Positions 27,540-36,262 of a DNA stretch of 64,000 nucleotides are shown here, piece by piece. Under the pieces are notes generated by a model. It was not told the DNA's origin and ran no database searches. It saw nothing but the letters and a program-made list of their open reading frames with translations. Position 1 is the first letter of the stretch; each line of letters begins with the position of its first letter. The position numbers and the translations under genes were made by a program. The stretch is from Exobacillus caeni (GTDB lineage: Bacteria > Bacillota > Bacilli > Bacillales > Guptibacillaceae): positions 62,001 through 126,000 of the forward strand of contig NZ_SWLG01000004.1 in assembly GCF_005747095.1 (NCBI RefSeq), read 5' to 3'.

Positions 27540-28685
27540 ATGATCACATTCGAAAATGTCAGTAAGCAATACCCTGATGGTACCAGGGCTTTGAAAAATA
27601 TTACCCTTACCGTTGAAGAAGGGGAGCTCCTTACATTAATCGGGCCAAGCGGTTGCGGCAAAACAACGACAATGAAGATGGTCAACCGTTTGATCGAACC
27701 GACTGAAGGAAAAATTTATGTGGATGGCAATGACATTTCTTCCATCGATCCGGTTGAACTGAGAAGGAATATAGGATATGTTATCCAGCAGATTGGCCTT
27801 CTTCCCCATATGACGATTGCAGAAAATGTGGCATTGATCCCAAATTTAAAAAAATGGCCGAAAGATAAGACGCAGAAACGAGTGGATGAATTACTCGATC
27901 TCGTAGGACTCGATCCTTCAGTTTTTCGTGACCGATATCCCCTTGAATTGAGCGGCGGACAGCAACAGCGAGTCGGCGTTATTCGGGCCCTTGCCGCTGA
28001 GCCTCCTGTTGTTTTGATGGACGAGCCCTTCAGTGCGCTGGATCCAATAAGCAGGGAACAGCTTCAGGATGAACTTGTTAAGTTGCAAAAGGAAATTAAG
28101 AAAACGATCGTGTTTGTCACGCATGACATGGATGAAGCGATTAAAATTGCAGACCGAATCGCAGTGATGAAGGATGGGGAGATCGTACAGCTTTCCGATC
28201 CTGAAACATTGCTAAGGGAACCCAAGAATGCTTTCGTGCAAAACTTTATTGGTGAAGAGCGACTTGAGAGTGGAAAAGGGCCAAAAGCATCTCAGTTAAT
28301 GTTCGTAAAAACTGCAGTGGTCACAGAAACAAAAGGACTTGCAGAGGCAATGAAAACGTTGAAGGACCATCTTGCAGATACCCTGCTGGTCATAGATGAG
28401 TCAGGGAATTATAAAGGGGTCGCCTTTTTAGAGGACATTCATAACTCTTACAATGAGAAAAATATGAAGGTAAAAGACGTTCTCAAATCTGATACTCCAG
28501 TTGTACAGCCTTCTGCGCCATATTCGTTTGTTGCGGAAATTTTTGCGAAAACCAATGTTCCTTCCATCCCGGTTGTGGAGAAAAACAAGTTAGTCGGCTT
28601 GATAACGAAAGCGAGCATGATGAGAGGGCTGGCCGGGTTAAAGCAAGTAGAGATGGGGAAGGAGGAGGAACTAAATGGAGAATGA
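27540..28685 (+). CDS. opuBA: Osmoprotectant ABC transporter ATPase (OpuBA/OpuCA type)
   Basis: The 381-residue ATPase has Walker A GPSGCGKTT, signature LSGGQQQR, Walker B VVLMDEPFSALDP and H-loop VTHDMDE. A C-terminal region of about 120 residues carries two CBS domains. This is the layout and the exact length of the OpuBA/OpuCA subunits, which energise uptake of choline, glycine betaine or carnitine for osmoprotection. The CBS pair is thought to sense ionic strength. The start is ATG 27540 behind AAAGGAAAGGA; 50 upstream in-frame codons have no site. The next gene overlaps its end by 11 bases. OpuB versus OpuC cannot be decided from sequence alone. Confidence 0.85.
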   Translation: MITFENVSKQYPDGTRALKNITLTVEEGELLTLIGPSGCGKTTTMKMVNRLIEPTEGKIYVDGNDISSIDPVELRRNIGYVIQQIGLLPHMTIAENVALIPNLKKWPKDKTQKRVDELLDLVGLDPSVFRDRYPLELSGGQQQRVGVIRALAAEPPVVLMDEPFSALDPISREQLQDELVKLQKEIKKTIVFVTHDMDEAIKIADRIAVMKDGEIVQLSDPETLLREPKNAFVQNFIGEERLESGKGPKASQLMFVKTAVVTETKGLAEAMKTLKDHLADTLLVIDESGNYKGVAFLEDIHNSYNEKNMKVKDVLKSDTPVVQPSAPYSFVAEIFAKTNVPSIPVVEKNKLVGLITKASMMRGLAGLKQVEMGKEEELNGE

Positions 28686-29331
28686 AAATCCTTTTGTCGT
28701 TTTCATCGATACCGTTACAAGCCGCTGGGATGATATATTAGTAGGGCTTCAAGAGCATCTGTTTTTATCTTTTATCGCGATCGTGGTAGCAATACTTATC
28801 TCCGTTCCTCTCGGGGTTTTTATCTCCCGAAGAAGAAAGCTGGCAGAGCCATTTATCGCCGTAACAGCGATTTTTCAAACTATACCAAGCCTGGCCCTGT
28901 TCGGTTTCTTAATCCCTCTGTTTGGAATAGGCGGCACAACGGCAATAATAGCCTTAACGGTATATGCGCTGCTGCCGATTCTGCGGAATACATATACAGG
29001 AATCACAGAGGTTAACCAGTCTGTGATCGAAGCAGGCAGGGGAATGGGGATGACGAATGGACAGATACTTAAAAAAATTGAAATTCCCCTTTCGCTGCCT
29101 GTCATTATGGCCGGAATCAGAACAGCGACGGTTCTTACAATAGGCGTTGCTACGCTTGCAACCTTTGTAGGAGCTGGAGGCCTGGGAGATATCATATACA
29201 GGGGACTTAGCACCTGGAATAACCAGCTTGTTCTAGCAGGTGCCATTCCTGCAGCGCTGCTTGCTATACTTTTTGATTTAATATTAAAGTTCGTAGAAAA
29301 AATGGTTACACCAAAAGGATTAAGAAAATAG
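28675..29331 (+). CDS. opuBB: Osmoprotectant ABC transporter permease (OpuBB type)
   Basis: A 218-residue membrane protein with five or six helices and the binding-protein-dependent permease loop EAGRGMGMTNGQILKKIEIPLSLP, given here by its core EAGRGMGMT (about residue 120). Length and order match OpuBB/OpuCB. B. subtilis opuB and opuC operons also have a second permease (BD/CD) after the binding protein. Here none follows, so the pore may be a homodimer of this subunit. Confidence 0.85.
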   Translation: MENENPFVVFIDTVTSRWDDILVGLQEHLFLSFIAIVVAILISVPLGVFISRRRKLAEPFIAVTAIFQTIPSLALFGFLIPLFGIGGTTAIIALTVYALLPILRNTYTGITEVNQSVIEAGRGMGMTNGQILKKIEIPLSLPVIMAGIRTATVLTIGVATLATFVGAGGLGDIIYRGLSTWNNQLVLAGAIPAALLAILFDLILKFVEKMVTPKGLRK

Positions 29332-29349
29332 GCGAAGGGAGAAAAAAAG

Positions 29350-30261
29350 TTGAAAAAACTTATCGTATTACTTTTAACACTTATTCTTGCATTATCTGCT
29401 TGTGGAACAAACGAAGAGGGAGGCGGAGAAGACGGAGCTGCCGAGCCGATCGTCATTTCAGGAAAGAAATGGACGGAGCAATACATCCTTCCACATATTT
29501 TAGCAGAATATATTAAAGCAAAAACAGATTACGAGGTTGAAATCAAAGAGGGGCTGGGAGAGGTGTCAGTATTGACACCAGCCATTCAAAAAGGCGACAT
29601 CGATATGTATGTCGAATATACCGGGACAGGACTTGAAGCGGTTTTAAAGGAAAAAGCGAAAGAAGATGCGTCAGCTGATGATATCTATAATCAGGTAAAA
29701 AAAGGCTACAAAGAAGAATATGACATTGTCTGGTTAGAGCCTCTTGGATTTGAAAATGGGTATACACTTGCATATAACCAGGAAGAAAATAAAGACATAA
29801 ATGCCAAAACATTTTCAGACCTTATTCCGGTTTCAGATCAGCTTGTGTTCGGAGCTCCCCATCAGTTTTATGAAAGGGAAGATGGATATGATGCGTTGGT
29901 AGATGCATATGGATTTAATTTTAAAGACACAAAGAGCATCGACCCGAACATTATGTACAAAGCCGTGAAAGACGGTGAAGTAGGTGTTATTCCGGCTTTT
30001 ACGACAGATGGAAGAATTGCACGGTTTGATCTCGCTACAACGAAAGACGACAAAAGCTTTTTCCCACCGTATTATGCAGCGCCTATCGTTCGCCAGGAAG
30101 TGCTGGATTCACATCCGGAGCTTGAAGGCGTAGTGAACGAATTGGCAGGAAACATTAGCGAAGAAGAAATGTCTGAAATGAATGCAAAGGTCGATATGGA
30201 TAAAGAAGAGCCGCAGGAAGTGGCGAAGAACTTTTTGAAGGAAAAAGGATTGATTAAGTAA
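29350..30261 (+). CDS. opuBC: Osmoprotectant ABC transporter binding lipoprotein (OpuBC type)
   Basis: The 303-residue lipoprotein starts at a TTG behind AAGGGAG and has a lipobox ending in LSAC (lipid-bearing Cys18). The OpuAC-type ligand domain begins GKKWTEQYILPHILAEY; the family usually has N-F-T-E-Q there, so Lys-Trp for Asn-Phe is a variation near the ligand. MYVEYTGTG and IPAFTTDGRI are also family segments. It completes a three-gene transporter operon ending at a strong terminator. Ligand choice among betaine, choline and carnitine is open. Confidence 0.82.
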   Translation: MKKLIVLLLTLILALSACGTNEEGGGEDGAAEPIVISGKKWTEQYILPHILAEYIKAKTDYEVEIKEGLGEVSVLTPAIQKGDIDMYVEYTGTGLEAVLKEKAKEDASADDIYNQVKKGYKEEYDIVWLEPLGFENGYTLAYNQEENKDINAKTFSDLIPVSDQLVFGAPHQFYEREDGYDALVDAYGFNFKDTKSIDPNIMYKAVKDGEVGVIPAFTTDGRIARFDLATTKDDKSFFPPYYAAPIVRQEVLDSHPELEGVVNELAGNISEEEMSEMNAKVDMDKEEPQEVAKNFLKEKGLIK

Positions 30262-30264
30262 TAA

Positions 30265-30298
30265 AAAAGAGGCTGACGCTTATGAGTCAGCCTCTTTT
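30265..30298. terminator. Bidirectional terminator between opuB-type and amino acid transporter operons
   Basis: AAAAGAGGCTGAC (30265-30277) and GTCAGCCTCTTTT (30286-30298) are exact complements between convergent operons. Confidence 0.9.
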
Positions 30299-30303
30299 AC
30301 TAA

Positions 30304-31032
30304 TTACAGAACTTTTCCAAGGAAGGCTTTTGTTCGTTCGTTCTCTGGATTGCCAAACAATTGCTCAGGTTCTTTTTCCTCAACAATAAATCCGCCATCC
30401 ATGAAGATAACCCTGTCGCCAACTTCTCTGGCAAAGCCCATCTCATGGGTAACAACGACCATCGTCATACCTTCTTTTGCAAGCTGCTTCATTACTTCGA
30501 GCACCTCGCCGATCATTTCAGGGTCAAGGGCGGAAGTAGGCTCATCAAAGAGCATTACTTTGGGTTCCATCGCAAGTGCACGTGCAATAGCAACACGTTG
30601 CTTTTGTCCGCCGGAAAGCTCGCCAGGATAACTGTCTGCTTTTTCTTTTAAACCTACCTTATCCAGCAGTTCAAGTGCTTTTTCCCTTGCCGCCTGTTTA
30701 TTTACGCTTTTTACTTTCATTGGAGCAAGCGTTATATTTTCAAGAACGGACTTATGAGGGAAAAGGTTAAAGTGCTGGAATACCATCCCAACTTCCTGGC
30801 GTATCTTGTTTATGTTTATTTTAGGGTCCGTAATATCGTGCCCATTTACGATTACATGGCCGTCCGTGATTTCTTCAAGCTTATTGAGGCAGCGAAGAAA
30901 TGTGCTTTTTCCAGATCCGGAAGGGCCGATTACACAAACAACTTCTTGTTCGTTTACTTCCGTGCTGATGTCTTTTAATACTTCTAAATCTCCGAAAGAT
31001 TTTTTTAGGTTTTTTACTTCGATTATACTCAT
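30304..31032 (-). CDS. Polar amino acid ABC transporter ATPase (GlnQ-like)
   Basis: A 242-residue ATPase with Walker [10 protein letters not shown], signature LSGGQKQR, Walker [14 protein letters not shown] and H-loop VTHEMGF. The sequence type is that of GlnQ/ArtM proteins for polar amino acids. It is the last gene of a three-gene operon (binding protein, permease, ATPase) and overlaps the permease stop by four bases. Glutamine is a guess from family resemblance; arginine or cystine are possible. Confidence 0.88.
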   Translation of the reverse strand: MSIIEVKNLKKSFGDLEVLKDISTEVNEQEVVCVIGPSGSGKSTFLRCLNKLEEITDGHVIVNGHDITDPKININKIRQEVGMVFQHFNLFPHKSVLENITLAPMKVKSVNKQAAREKALELLDKVGLKEKADSYPGELSGGQKQRVAIARALAMEPKVMLFDEPTSALDPEMIGEVLEVMKQLAKEGMTMVVVTHEMGFAREVGDRVIFMDGGFIVEEKEPEQLFGNPENERTKAFLGKVL

Positions 31033-31673
31033 CGTAGTTCATATCTCCTCTCAACATAGTTGCCTAACTGGGTAAGGAGGTAAATTAGGATGAAATACAT
31101 TATACCAACTACAGTCCATATTTTAAAAGCTTCATAGGTTGCAGAAACCACGATCTGTCCGCGCTGGGTAAGTTCTGCAATTCCGATTACAGATAGAAGT
31201 GAAGTATCTTTTAAACTGATGATTGCCTGATTTACAAAGGTTGGCAGCATCCGGCGAAGAGCCTGTGGCAAAATAATATATCGCATCGTTTGGGCGCTGC
31301 TCAATCCAAGTGTTCTTGCTGCTTCCGTCTGCCCTTTATCGATCGATTGGATACCCGCTCGAATTATTTCAGCTATATACGCTCCGGCATTGATGCTTAT
31401 TCCAAGGATACCTGCGTTGATGGGACTTAAGCTTATCCAGCTCAAAGAGTTCAAACCAAAATAAATGAAAAATAACTGTACGAGAAAAGGCGTCCCTCGA
31501 ACAATATTGATAAACCAGATTGCGAGCCATTTTAAAGGGGCGATTGGAGAAAGCCTAAATAAAGCTGTTATTAAGCCGATGATAAAACCAAAAAATAAAC
31601 CGAGCACAGTTATATAGGCTGTTAGTTTTAGTCCTTCCCATAAGAGAGGAAGGGAATCCATAATGAGATCCAT
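31029..31673 (-). CDS. Polar amino acid ABC transporter permease (GlnP-like)
   Basis: The 214-residue His/Glu/Gln/Arg/opine-family permease has five helices and the coupling loop [22 protein letters not shown], recognised by its core EAARTLGLS. The start is ATG 31673 behind AAAGGAG; the frame runs 17 codons further up without a ribosome site. Between it and the binding-protein gene lie 72 bases that include GCGCGCTATATGCGCGC, a short hairpin that may reduce downstream expression relative to the abundant binding protein. Confidence 0.88.
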   Translation of the reverse strand: MDLIMDSLPLLWEGLKLTAYITVLGLFFGFIIGLITALFRLSPIAPLKWLAIWFINIVRGTPFLVQLFFIYFGLNSLSWISLSPINAGILGISINAGAYIAEIIRAGIQSIDKGQTEAARTLGLSSAQTMRYIILPQALRRMLPTFVNQAIISLKDTSLLSVIGIAELTQRGQIVVSATYEAFKIWTVVGIMYFILIYLLTQLGNYVERRYELR

Positions 31674-31745
31674 GGAAGTGCTCCTTTCTTTAGTAAAGGT
31701 GTTGGTAAGAAAAGAAGCGCGCATATAGCGCGCAATTAATAGTTA

Positions 31746-32552
31746 TTATTCTCCTTCTAGATAGGTGTTAATAATTTCGTCGTATTTTCCGTTGTCTCTT
31801 AAATTTTGCAATCCTTCATTGATCATTTTTAACAGTTCCTGGTTTTCCCCTTTCTTTACAGCGATACCATACTGGTCACCATTTAGGCGATCACCTACTG
31901 TTTTTAAACCTAGATCCTTTGACTTAATGGCATAAGCGATAACAGGATAGTCTTCGATCAAAACATCAGCATTTCCATTCGAGACTTCCTGGAACATAGA
32001 AGGACTATCGTTGAATTGGCGAATTTCCTTTATTCCAACTTCATCTTTTAGTTCTTGTGCCTTATCAGCACCGGTTGTCCCATTTTTTACCGCTACAACT
32101 TTTCCTTTTAAGTCTTCTGGTTTCGTAATATCATTGTTGTCTTTTGATACTACAAGAGTTAAACCAGCATCAAAATAAGGGTCTGAGAAGTCAACTTTCT
32201 TTTTACGGTCATCAGTGATACTCATCCCTGCTATAGCAACATCTAGCTGGTCTGCCTGGATGGCCGGGATAATGCCGCCAAAATCCATCGGCTTTAGTTC
32301 GATGTTGAAGCCTTGATCTTCTGCGATCGCATTGATCAAGTCGATGTCGATCCCTTTATAATCGCCGCCCTCTTGGAATTCGAACGGAGGGTACGTTGTA
32401 TCTACACCAACTTTATATGTATCGCCTCCGTTATCACCGCCGCCTTCGCTGTCCCCGCCGTTATTGCCGCCAGCGCTATTGTTATTAGATCCGCAAGCAG
32501 CCAGTACAAGAACTAGAGCCATCACTAAACTGAATAATTTAATGTTTTTCAA
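31746..32552 (-). CDS. Polar amino acid ABC transporter binding lipoprotein (GlnH-like)
   Basis: The 268-residue lipoprotein begins at TTG behind AAGGAGTGA. Its lipobox ends in LAAC (Cys20), followed by a flexible Gly/Asn/Ser-rich linker to about residue 45. The SBP family 3 domain shows YKVGVDTTYPPFEF, YKGIDIDL and SITDDRKKKVDFSDPYF. It is the first gene of the operon and follows a consensus promoter. The ligand is probably a polar amino acid. Confidence 0.88.
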   Translation of the reverse strand: MKNIKLFSLVMALVLVLAACGSNNNSAGGNNGGDSEGGGDNGGDTYKVGVDTTYPPFEFQEGGDYKGIDIDLINAIAEDQGFNIELKPMDFGGIIPAIQADQLDVAIAGMSITDDRKKKVDFSDPYFDAGLTLVVSKDNNDITKPEDLKGKVVAVKNGTTGADKAQELKDEVGIKEIRQFNDSPSMFQEVSNGNADVLIEDYPVIAYAIKSKDLGLKTVGDRLNGDQYGIAVKKGENQELLKMINEGLQNLRDNGKYDEIINTYLEGE

Positions 32553-32591
32553 AGAATCACTCCTTAGTTTTTAAGTTATCAATTAATTAAA

Positions 32592-32620
32592 ATATTACAA
32601 ATGTTTCATAACCCTGTCAA
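32592..32620 (-). promoter_or_regulatory. Sigma-A promoter of the amino acid transporter operon
   Basis: On the minus strand TTGACA (32615-32620), 17 bases, TAATAT (32592-32597), about 40 bases before the TTG start. Confidence 0.85.
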
Positions 32621-32736
32621 AGGATATGATTTCCACATAGTAATAAAGTCACTTATAAATTTCCCTGTTTTGGAAATTTAAAACATAGAATTTCGATTCT
32701 CGTTAATGCCCGCTCTAAAGACTTATAGCACTTTTG

Positions 32737-32775
32737 TGAAAACGGTTGCACAAGTAAGGCAAAATAGGATATGCT
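32737..32775 (+). promoter_or_regulatory. cre-like site overlapping the malL promoter
   Basis: TGAAAACGGTTGCA (32737-32750) fits the CcpA cre pattern. It overlaps the -35 of a promoter TTGCAC (32746-32751), 18 bases, TATGCT (32770-32775). Position over the -35 implies glucose repression of malL. Confidence 0.75.
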
Positions 32776-32826
32776 CTAATTAAGAATCTTATAATCATTT
32801 AATGAAATAAATAGGGAGGCCTTCAA

Positions 32827-34506
32827 ATGAGTAAGCAATGGTGGAAGGAAAGTGTTGTTTATCAAGTTTACCCGCGAAGCTTTAACGACTCCAATGGTGA
32901 TGGGATTGGAGATATAAAAGGTATTACTGAAAAGCTTGATTATTTACAGGAACTCGGAATAGATGTAGTCTGGCTTTCACCTGTTTATCAATCGCCAAAT
33001 GATGATAATGGCTATGATATCAGTGACTATAGAGACATCATGAGTGAGTTTGGCACAATGGAAGAGTGGGAAGAAATGCTGGACGGCATGCATGTGCGCG
33101 GAATTAAATTGTTGATGGATCTTGTAGTAAACCATTCTTCAGATGAACATACATGGTTTTTAGAATCCCGTAAGTCAAAGGACAATGAATATCGGGACTA
33201 TTACATCTGGCGACCCGGGAAAGATGGTAAAGCGCCGAATAACTGGGCTTCCTTTTTCAGTGGTTCTGCATGGCAGAACGATGAAGAAACAGGAGAGTAT
33301 TATCTGCATTTATTCAGCAAAAAGCAGCCTGACTTAAACTGGGAGAATCCTAAAGTGAGAAGCGAAATCCATGATGTGGTACGCTTTTGGATCGACAAAG
33401 GAGTGGATGGGTTCCGGCTGGACGCCATCGATGTTATCTCTAAAACAGAAGGATTGCCGGATGCAAAAGTAGTAAATGATGATCAGTACCAGTGGGGAGG
33501 AGAATATTTCTTCAACGGTCCGCGCATGATGGAATTTTTGAAAGAACTGGATGATGAAGTATTTTCCAAACATGATCTGATGACGGTTGCTGAGACATCA
33601 AGTGCTGACATTGACCGCGGTATTGCATTAACAAATGAACAGGATGGCGTTGTTAACATGCTGTTCCATTTTGAACACATGGATCTTACCAGTGGCCCTG
33701 GAGGCAAGTGGGACCAAAAGGACTGGGAGCTCGCTGACCTGAAAAGAGTCATGACGAAATGGCAAAATGACCTTGAAGGAAAAGGATGGAATAGCCTGTA
33801 TATGGAAAACCACGATCAGCCCCGCTCTGTTTCGGTATTCGGAAACGATAAAGAATACCGTGTAAAATCGGCAAAAATGCTCGCGACCTGGCTTCATATG
33901 ATGCAGGGAACGCCTTACATTTACCAGGGACAGGAACTGGGGATGACGAACGTACGCTTCGGTTCCATTGAGGATTACCGTGACGTTGAGATCCATAACA
34001 TGTATAAAGAACAGGTGCTGGAAAAGGAAGTAGATCCTGTAACCGTAATGGAGAAGATCTATAAAAAAGGCAGGGATAATGCCAGGACTCCAATGCAGTG
34101 GGATGCGAGCGAAAATGCTGGATTCACAACAGGCGATCCCTGGATTAAGGTGAATCCAAACTATAAAGAAATAAACGCTGAAGAAGCTTTAAAGGATCCG
34201 GCTTCTATTTTCTATCACTACAAAAAACTGATTGAACTGCGTAAAAAGCATGATGTCATCGTATATGGCTCTTATAAACTAATCCTGGAGGACCATAGCG
34301 AAATTTATGCTTATACAAGAACGCTTAATGATGAAACACTTCTTGTAATCAGCAATTTTTCAGACAAGACACCTCTTTTTGAACTTCCTGAAGATATTGG
34401 GTTTTCTTCAAAGGAACTTTTGATCAGCAATTATGAAGTAGGAGAAGAAGATATTAAGGGATTCAAACTTAAGCCATATGAGTCTAGAGTGTACAGATTA
34501 ACATAA
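32827..34506 (+). CDS. malL: Alpha-glucosidase (GH13, MalL-like oligo-1,6-glucosidase)
   Basis: This cytoplasmic GH13 enzyme of 559 residues cleaves alpha-1,4 or alpha-1,6 bonds of short malto- or isomalto-oligosaccharides and sucrose. The catalytic nucleophile Asp199 (GFRLDAID), acid/base Glu256 (VAETSS) and Asp330 (ENHDQPR) are in place, as are the N-terminal YQVYPRSF and MDLVVNH motifs. It matches B. subtilis MalL in length. It is a single-gene unit with its own promoter, cre-like site and terminator. No sugar transporter is beside it. Confidence 0.9.
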   Translation: MSKQWWKESVVYQVYPRSFNDSNGDGIGDIKGITEKLDYLQELGIDVVWLSPVYQSPNDDNGYDISDYRDIMSEFGTMEEWEEMLDGMHVRGIKLLMDLVVNHSSDEHTWFLESRKSKDNEYRDYYIWRPGKDGKAPNNWASFFSGSAWQNDEETGEYYLHLFSKKQPDLNWENPKVRSEIHDVVRFWIDKGVDGFRLDAIDVISKTEGLPDAKVVNDDQYQWGGEYFFNGPRMMEFLKELDDEVFSKHDLMTVAETSSADIDRGIALTNEQDGVVNMLFHFEHMDLTSGPGGKWDQKDWELADLKRVMTKWQNDLEGKGWNSLYMENHDQPRSVSVFGNDKEYRVKSAKMLATWLHMMQGTPYIYQGQELGMTNVRFGSIEDYRDVEIHNMYKEQVLEKEVDPVTVMEKIYKKGRDNARTPMQWDASENAGFTTGDPWIKVNPNYKEINAEEALKDPASIFYHYKKLIELRKKHDVIVYGSYKLILEDHSEIYAYTRTLNDETLLVISNFSDKTPLFELPEDIGFSSKELLISNYEVGEEDIKGFKLKPYESRVYRLT

Positions 34507-34512
34507 ATATGC

Positions 34513-34540
34513 GGGGCACCTATAAGCGGGTGTCCTTTTG
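34513..34540 (+). terminator. Terminator after malL
   Basis: GGGGCACC / GGGTGTCC stem with a seven-base loop followed by TTTT. Confidence 0.65.
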
Positions 34541-34673
34541 GTTGCTGTTAGGTTTGCTTAATTTTATTAAATAAAAAAGATTCGTGACCTTCTGCTCCGG
34601 GAAGTTTTGTGATAAGTGGAAAGAATAGTAGAATAAGGAACATGACAAAAATGTTTAGATCAGGAGGTATTTC

Positions 34674-35405
34674 ATGGAAGTCACAGTACTAGGCCCCTGG
34701 GGCGGATTTCCGGCAGCTTCTGAAGCAAGTGCCGGCTATTTAATACAGGATAAAGGTTTTAATCTTTTAGTCGATTGCGGAAGCGGGGTGCTTTCGCAGC
34801 TCCAAAAATATATTGCTGTTAAAGACCTGCATGCGGTGATAATATCTCACTACCATCCAGACCATGTGGCAGATATCGGTGTATTGTATCATGGAAGGTT
34901 AATTGAATCCCAAGTTGGGGAAAAGCTCCCGCCTTTACCGATTTACGGCCACCCATATGACCAAAAAGGATTTGGAGAGCTTTCCCATCGTTCTTATACT
35001 GAAGGAAAAGCGTATGACCCTAACAAAGAATTGCATGTTGGCCCGTTTACGATTACTTTTCAAGAAACGAAGCATCCGGTGAAGTGCTATGCGATGAGAA
35101 TTACGAATGGTGAAAAAACGGTAGTCTACACTGCAGATTCTGCTTACCTGGAGGCTTTTAACAGACTTGCTGATAATGCGGACTTGTTTATTTGCGAATG
35201 CAACCTGTACAGTGACATGGACGGCTCCAAAATGGGCCATATGAACAGTACGGATGCAGCGAAAATCGCAAGAGATGCAGGGGTGCGTACATTGATGCTG
35301 ACTCATCTGCCTCACTTCGGTGACCTTGAAGATCTAGTGAATGATGCAAAGCAAACATATGATGGAAACGTGATGCTCGCTGAATCCGGGTATAAGTGGG
35401 AATGA
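34674..35405 (+). CDS. yhfI: MBL-fold metallohydrolase YhfI
   Basis: A 243-residue cytoplasmic metallo-beta-lactamase-fold protein. The metal motif SHYHPDHVAD (about residues 56-65) gives the HxHxDH set, and Asp148 (YTADSAY) and His207 (HLPH region) complete the usual ligands. It resembles the RNase Z/phosphodiesterase subgroup and B. subtilis YhfI, which lies two genes from lplJ there as here. Substrate unknown. AGGAGGT precedes the ATG. Confidence 0.82.
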   Translation: MEVTVLGPWGGFPAASEASAGYLIQDKGFNLLVDCGSGVLSQLQKYIAVKDLHAVIISHYHPDHVADIGVLYHGRLIESQVGEKLPPLPIYGHPYDQKGFGELSHRSYTEGKAYDPNKELHVGPFTITFQETKHPVKCYAMRITNGEKTVVYTADSAYLEAFNRLADNADLFICECNLYSDMDGSKMGHMNSTDAAKIARDAGVRTLMLTHLPHFGDLEDLVNDAKQTYDGNVMLAESGYKWE

Positions 35406-35419
35406 CCTCTTGAGGTAAA

Positions 35420-35459
35420 AAAAGAGGAGGGCACGGGTTAAACTTTGCCCTCCTTTACC
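35420..35459. terminator. Bidirectional terminator after yhfI
   Basis: GGAGGGCA (35426-35433) pairs with TGCCCTCC (35446-35453). The minus strand continues into CTTTTTTTACC, so it also ends the small minus-strand frame at 35466. Confidence 0.8.
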
Positions 35460-35465
35460 ATTAGA

Positions 35466-35627
35466 TTACATCCTCTTCATTTCTTCTGCCCGCTTGATAG
35501 GGTAAACAAGTTCCCAACCTGTTTCCTTTAGGGCTTCTTCATAAAAATAATTATGCTCCACGCCAACTATGCAAAGGATTCTTTTTCCATGATTGTTCGT
35601 CATCACTTCTTTTATCCTGTCGGTCAT
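35466..35627 (-). pseudogene. 53-residue remnant resembling the C-terminus of a TraB/DUF5694-type protein
   Basis: This frame starts at ATG 35627 behind AAGAAGGA and ends at a terminator. The peptide reads TDRIKEVMTNNHGKRILCIVG then VEHNYF, quoted in two parts. The pattern of a helix followed by a hydrophobic strand ending in V-G-x-x-H is typical of the C-terminal part of TraB-like or DUF5694 proteins. The matching N-terminal part is missing: in-frame upstream codons (R-R-N-Q-I before the ATG) extend the similarity but hit a stop within 20 codons. I read it as a truncated gene that may or may not be translated. Confidence 0.4.
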
Positions 35628-35849
35628 TATTTGGTTCCTTCTTGTCGTTGACGGAACGCTGCCACTCTTTCTTTAGCCGTGTACCAAGAATCCCAACCAT
35701 CCCCATAGTTCCAACTTCCTTTTAATAATTGATTCGATTGAAATGATGAAAATCCTGTTATCAGAGGATAGGGGGAGGTAATTCAGCGTTTCGGAGCATT
35801 TAATTAAGGCTAACAGGAAATAGGCGAACATCAGGAACGTACATCAAAC

Positions 35850-35881
35850 CTATAAAAAAAGAGTGCCGTTATCGACACTCC
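35850..35881 (-). terminator. Terminator after small minus-strand gene
   Basis: On the minus strand GGAGTG and CACTC flank a nine-base loop and run into TTTTTTT. Confidence 0.75.
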
Positions 35882-35887
35882 GTAATA

Positions 35888-36085
35888 TTAATCCATCGGA
35901 AGATCTGTATCTAATTTTCCATTCATATCAATCATATAGCCAATTTCACGGCCAAGAAGACGGGCGATGTCTTTGGATTTTTTTTCGCCTTCGCTTTTGA
36001 TTTGTTCGATGGTCAGGTTTCCCTTCAACTGGGACGCTCCTACGATTACACTTATATCGCCTTTTTCGAAAAATACGATTTTCAC
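35888..36085 (-). CDS. Small hypothetical protein (65 residues)
   Basis: The product is 65 residues, soluble and charged, with a beta-like start (KIVFFEKGDISVIVGASQ) and a helix containing many Lys and Glu. A strong site TAGGAGGGG lies just before the GTG start, and a good terminator follows, so I consider it real. No family recognised. The 35628-35887 stretch upstream of the remnant holds no other gene; it contains CCTGTTA/TAACAGG inverted repeats at about 35753 and 35811. Confidence 0.6.
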   Translation of the reverse strand: MKIVFFEKGDISVIVGASQLKGNLTIEQIKSEGEKKSKDIARLLGREIGYMIDMNGKLDTDLPMD

Positions 36086-36262
36086 ACTTTTCCCCTCCTA
36101 CATGAATTTCCATTACAATATTCGCAACACGACTTAAACATTAGGGGGAGAAAGGGCGATTTGAAAAAATTGTAATTTAAATGAAGCGGTGATCTTTTTT
36201 GCTTATTGGCTTTTGTTTTTTTAGAATAAGAATAGGCAGCTAACAAGGAAGGATGAAACTTG

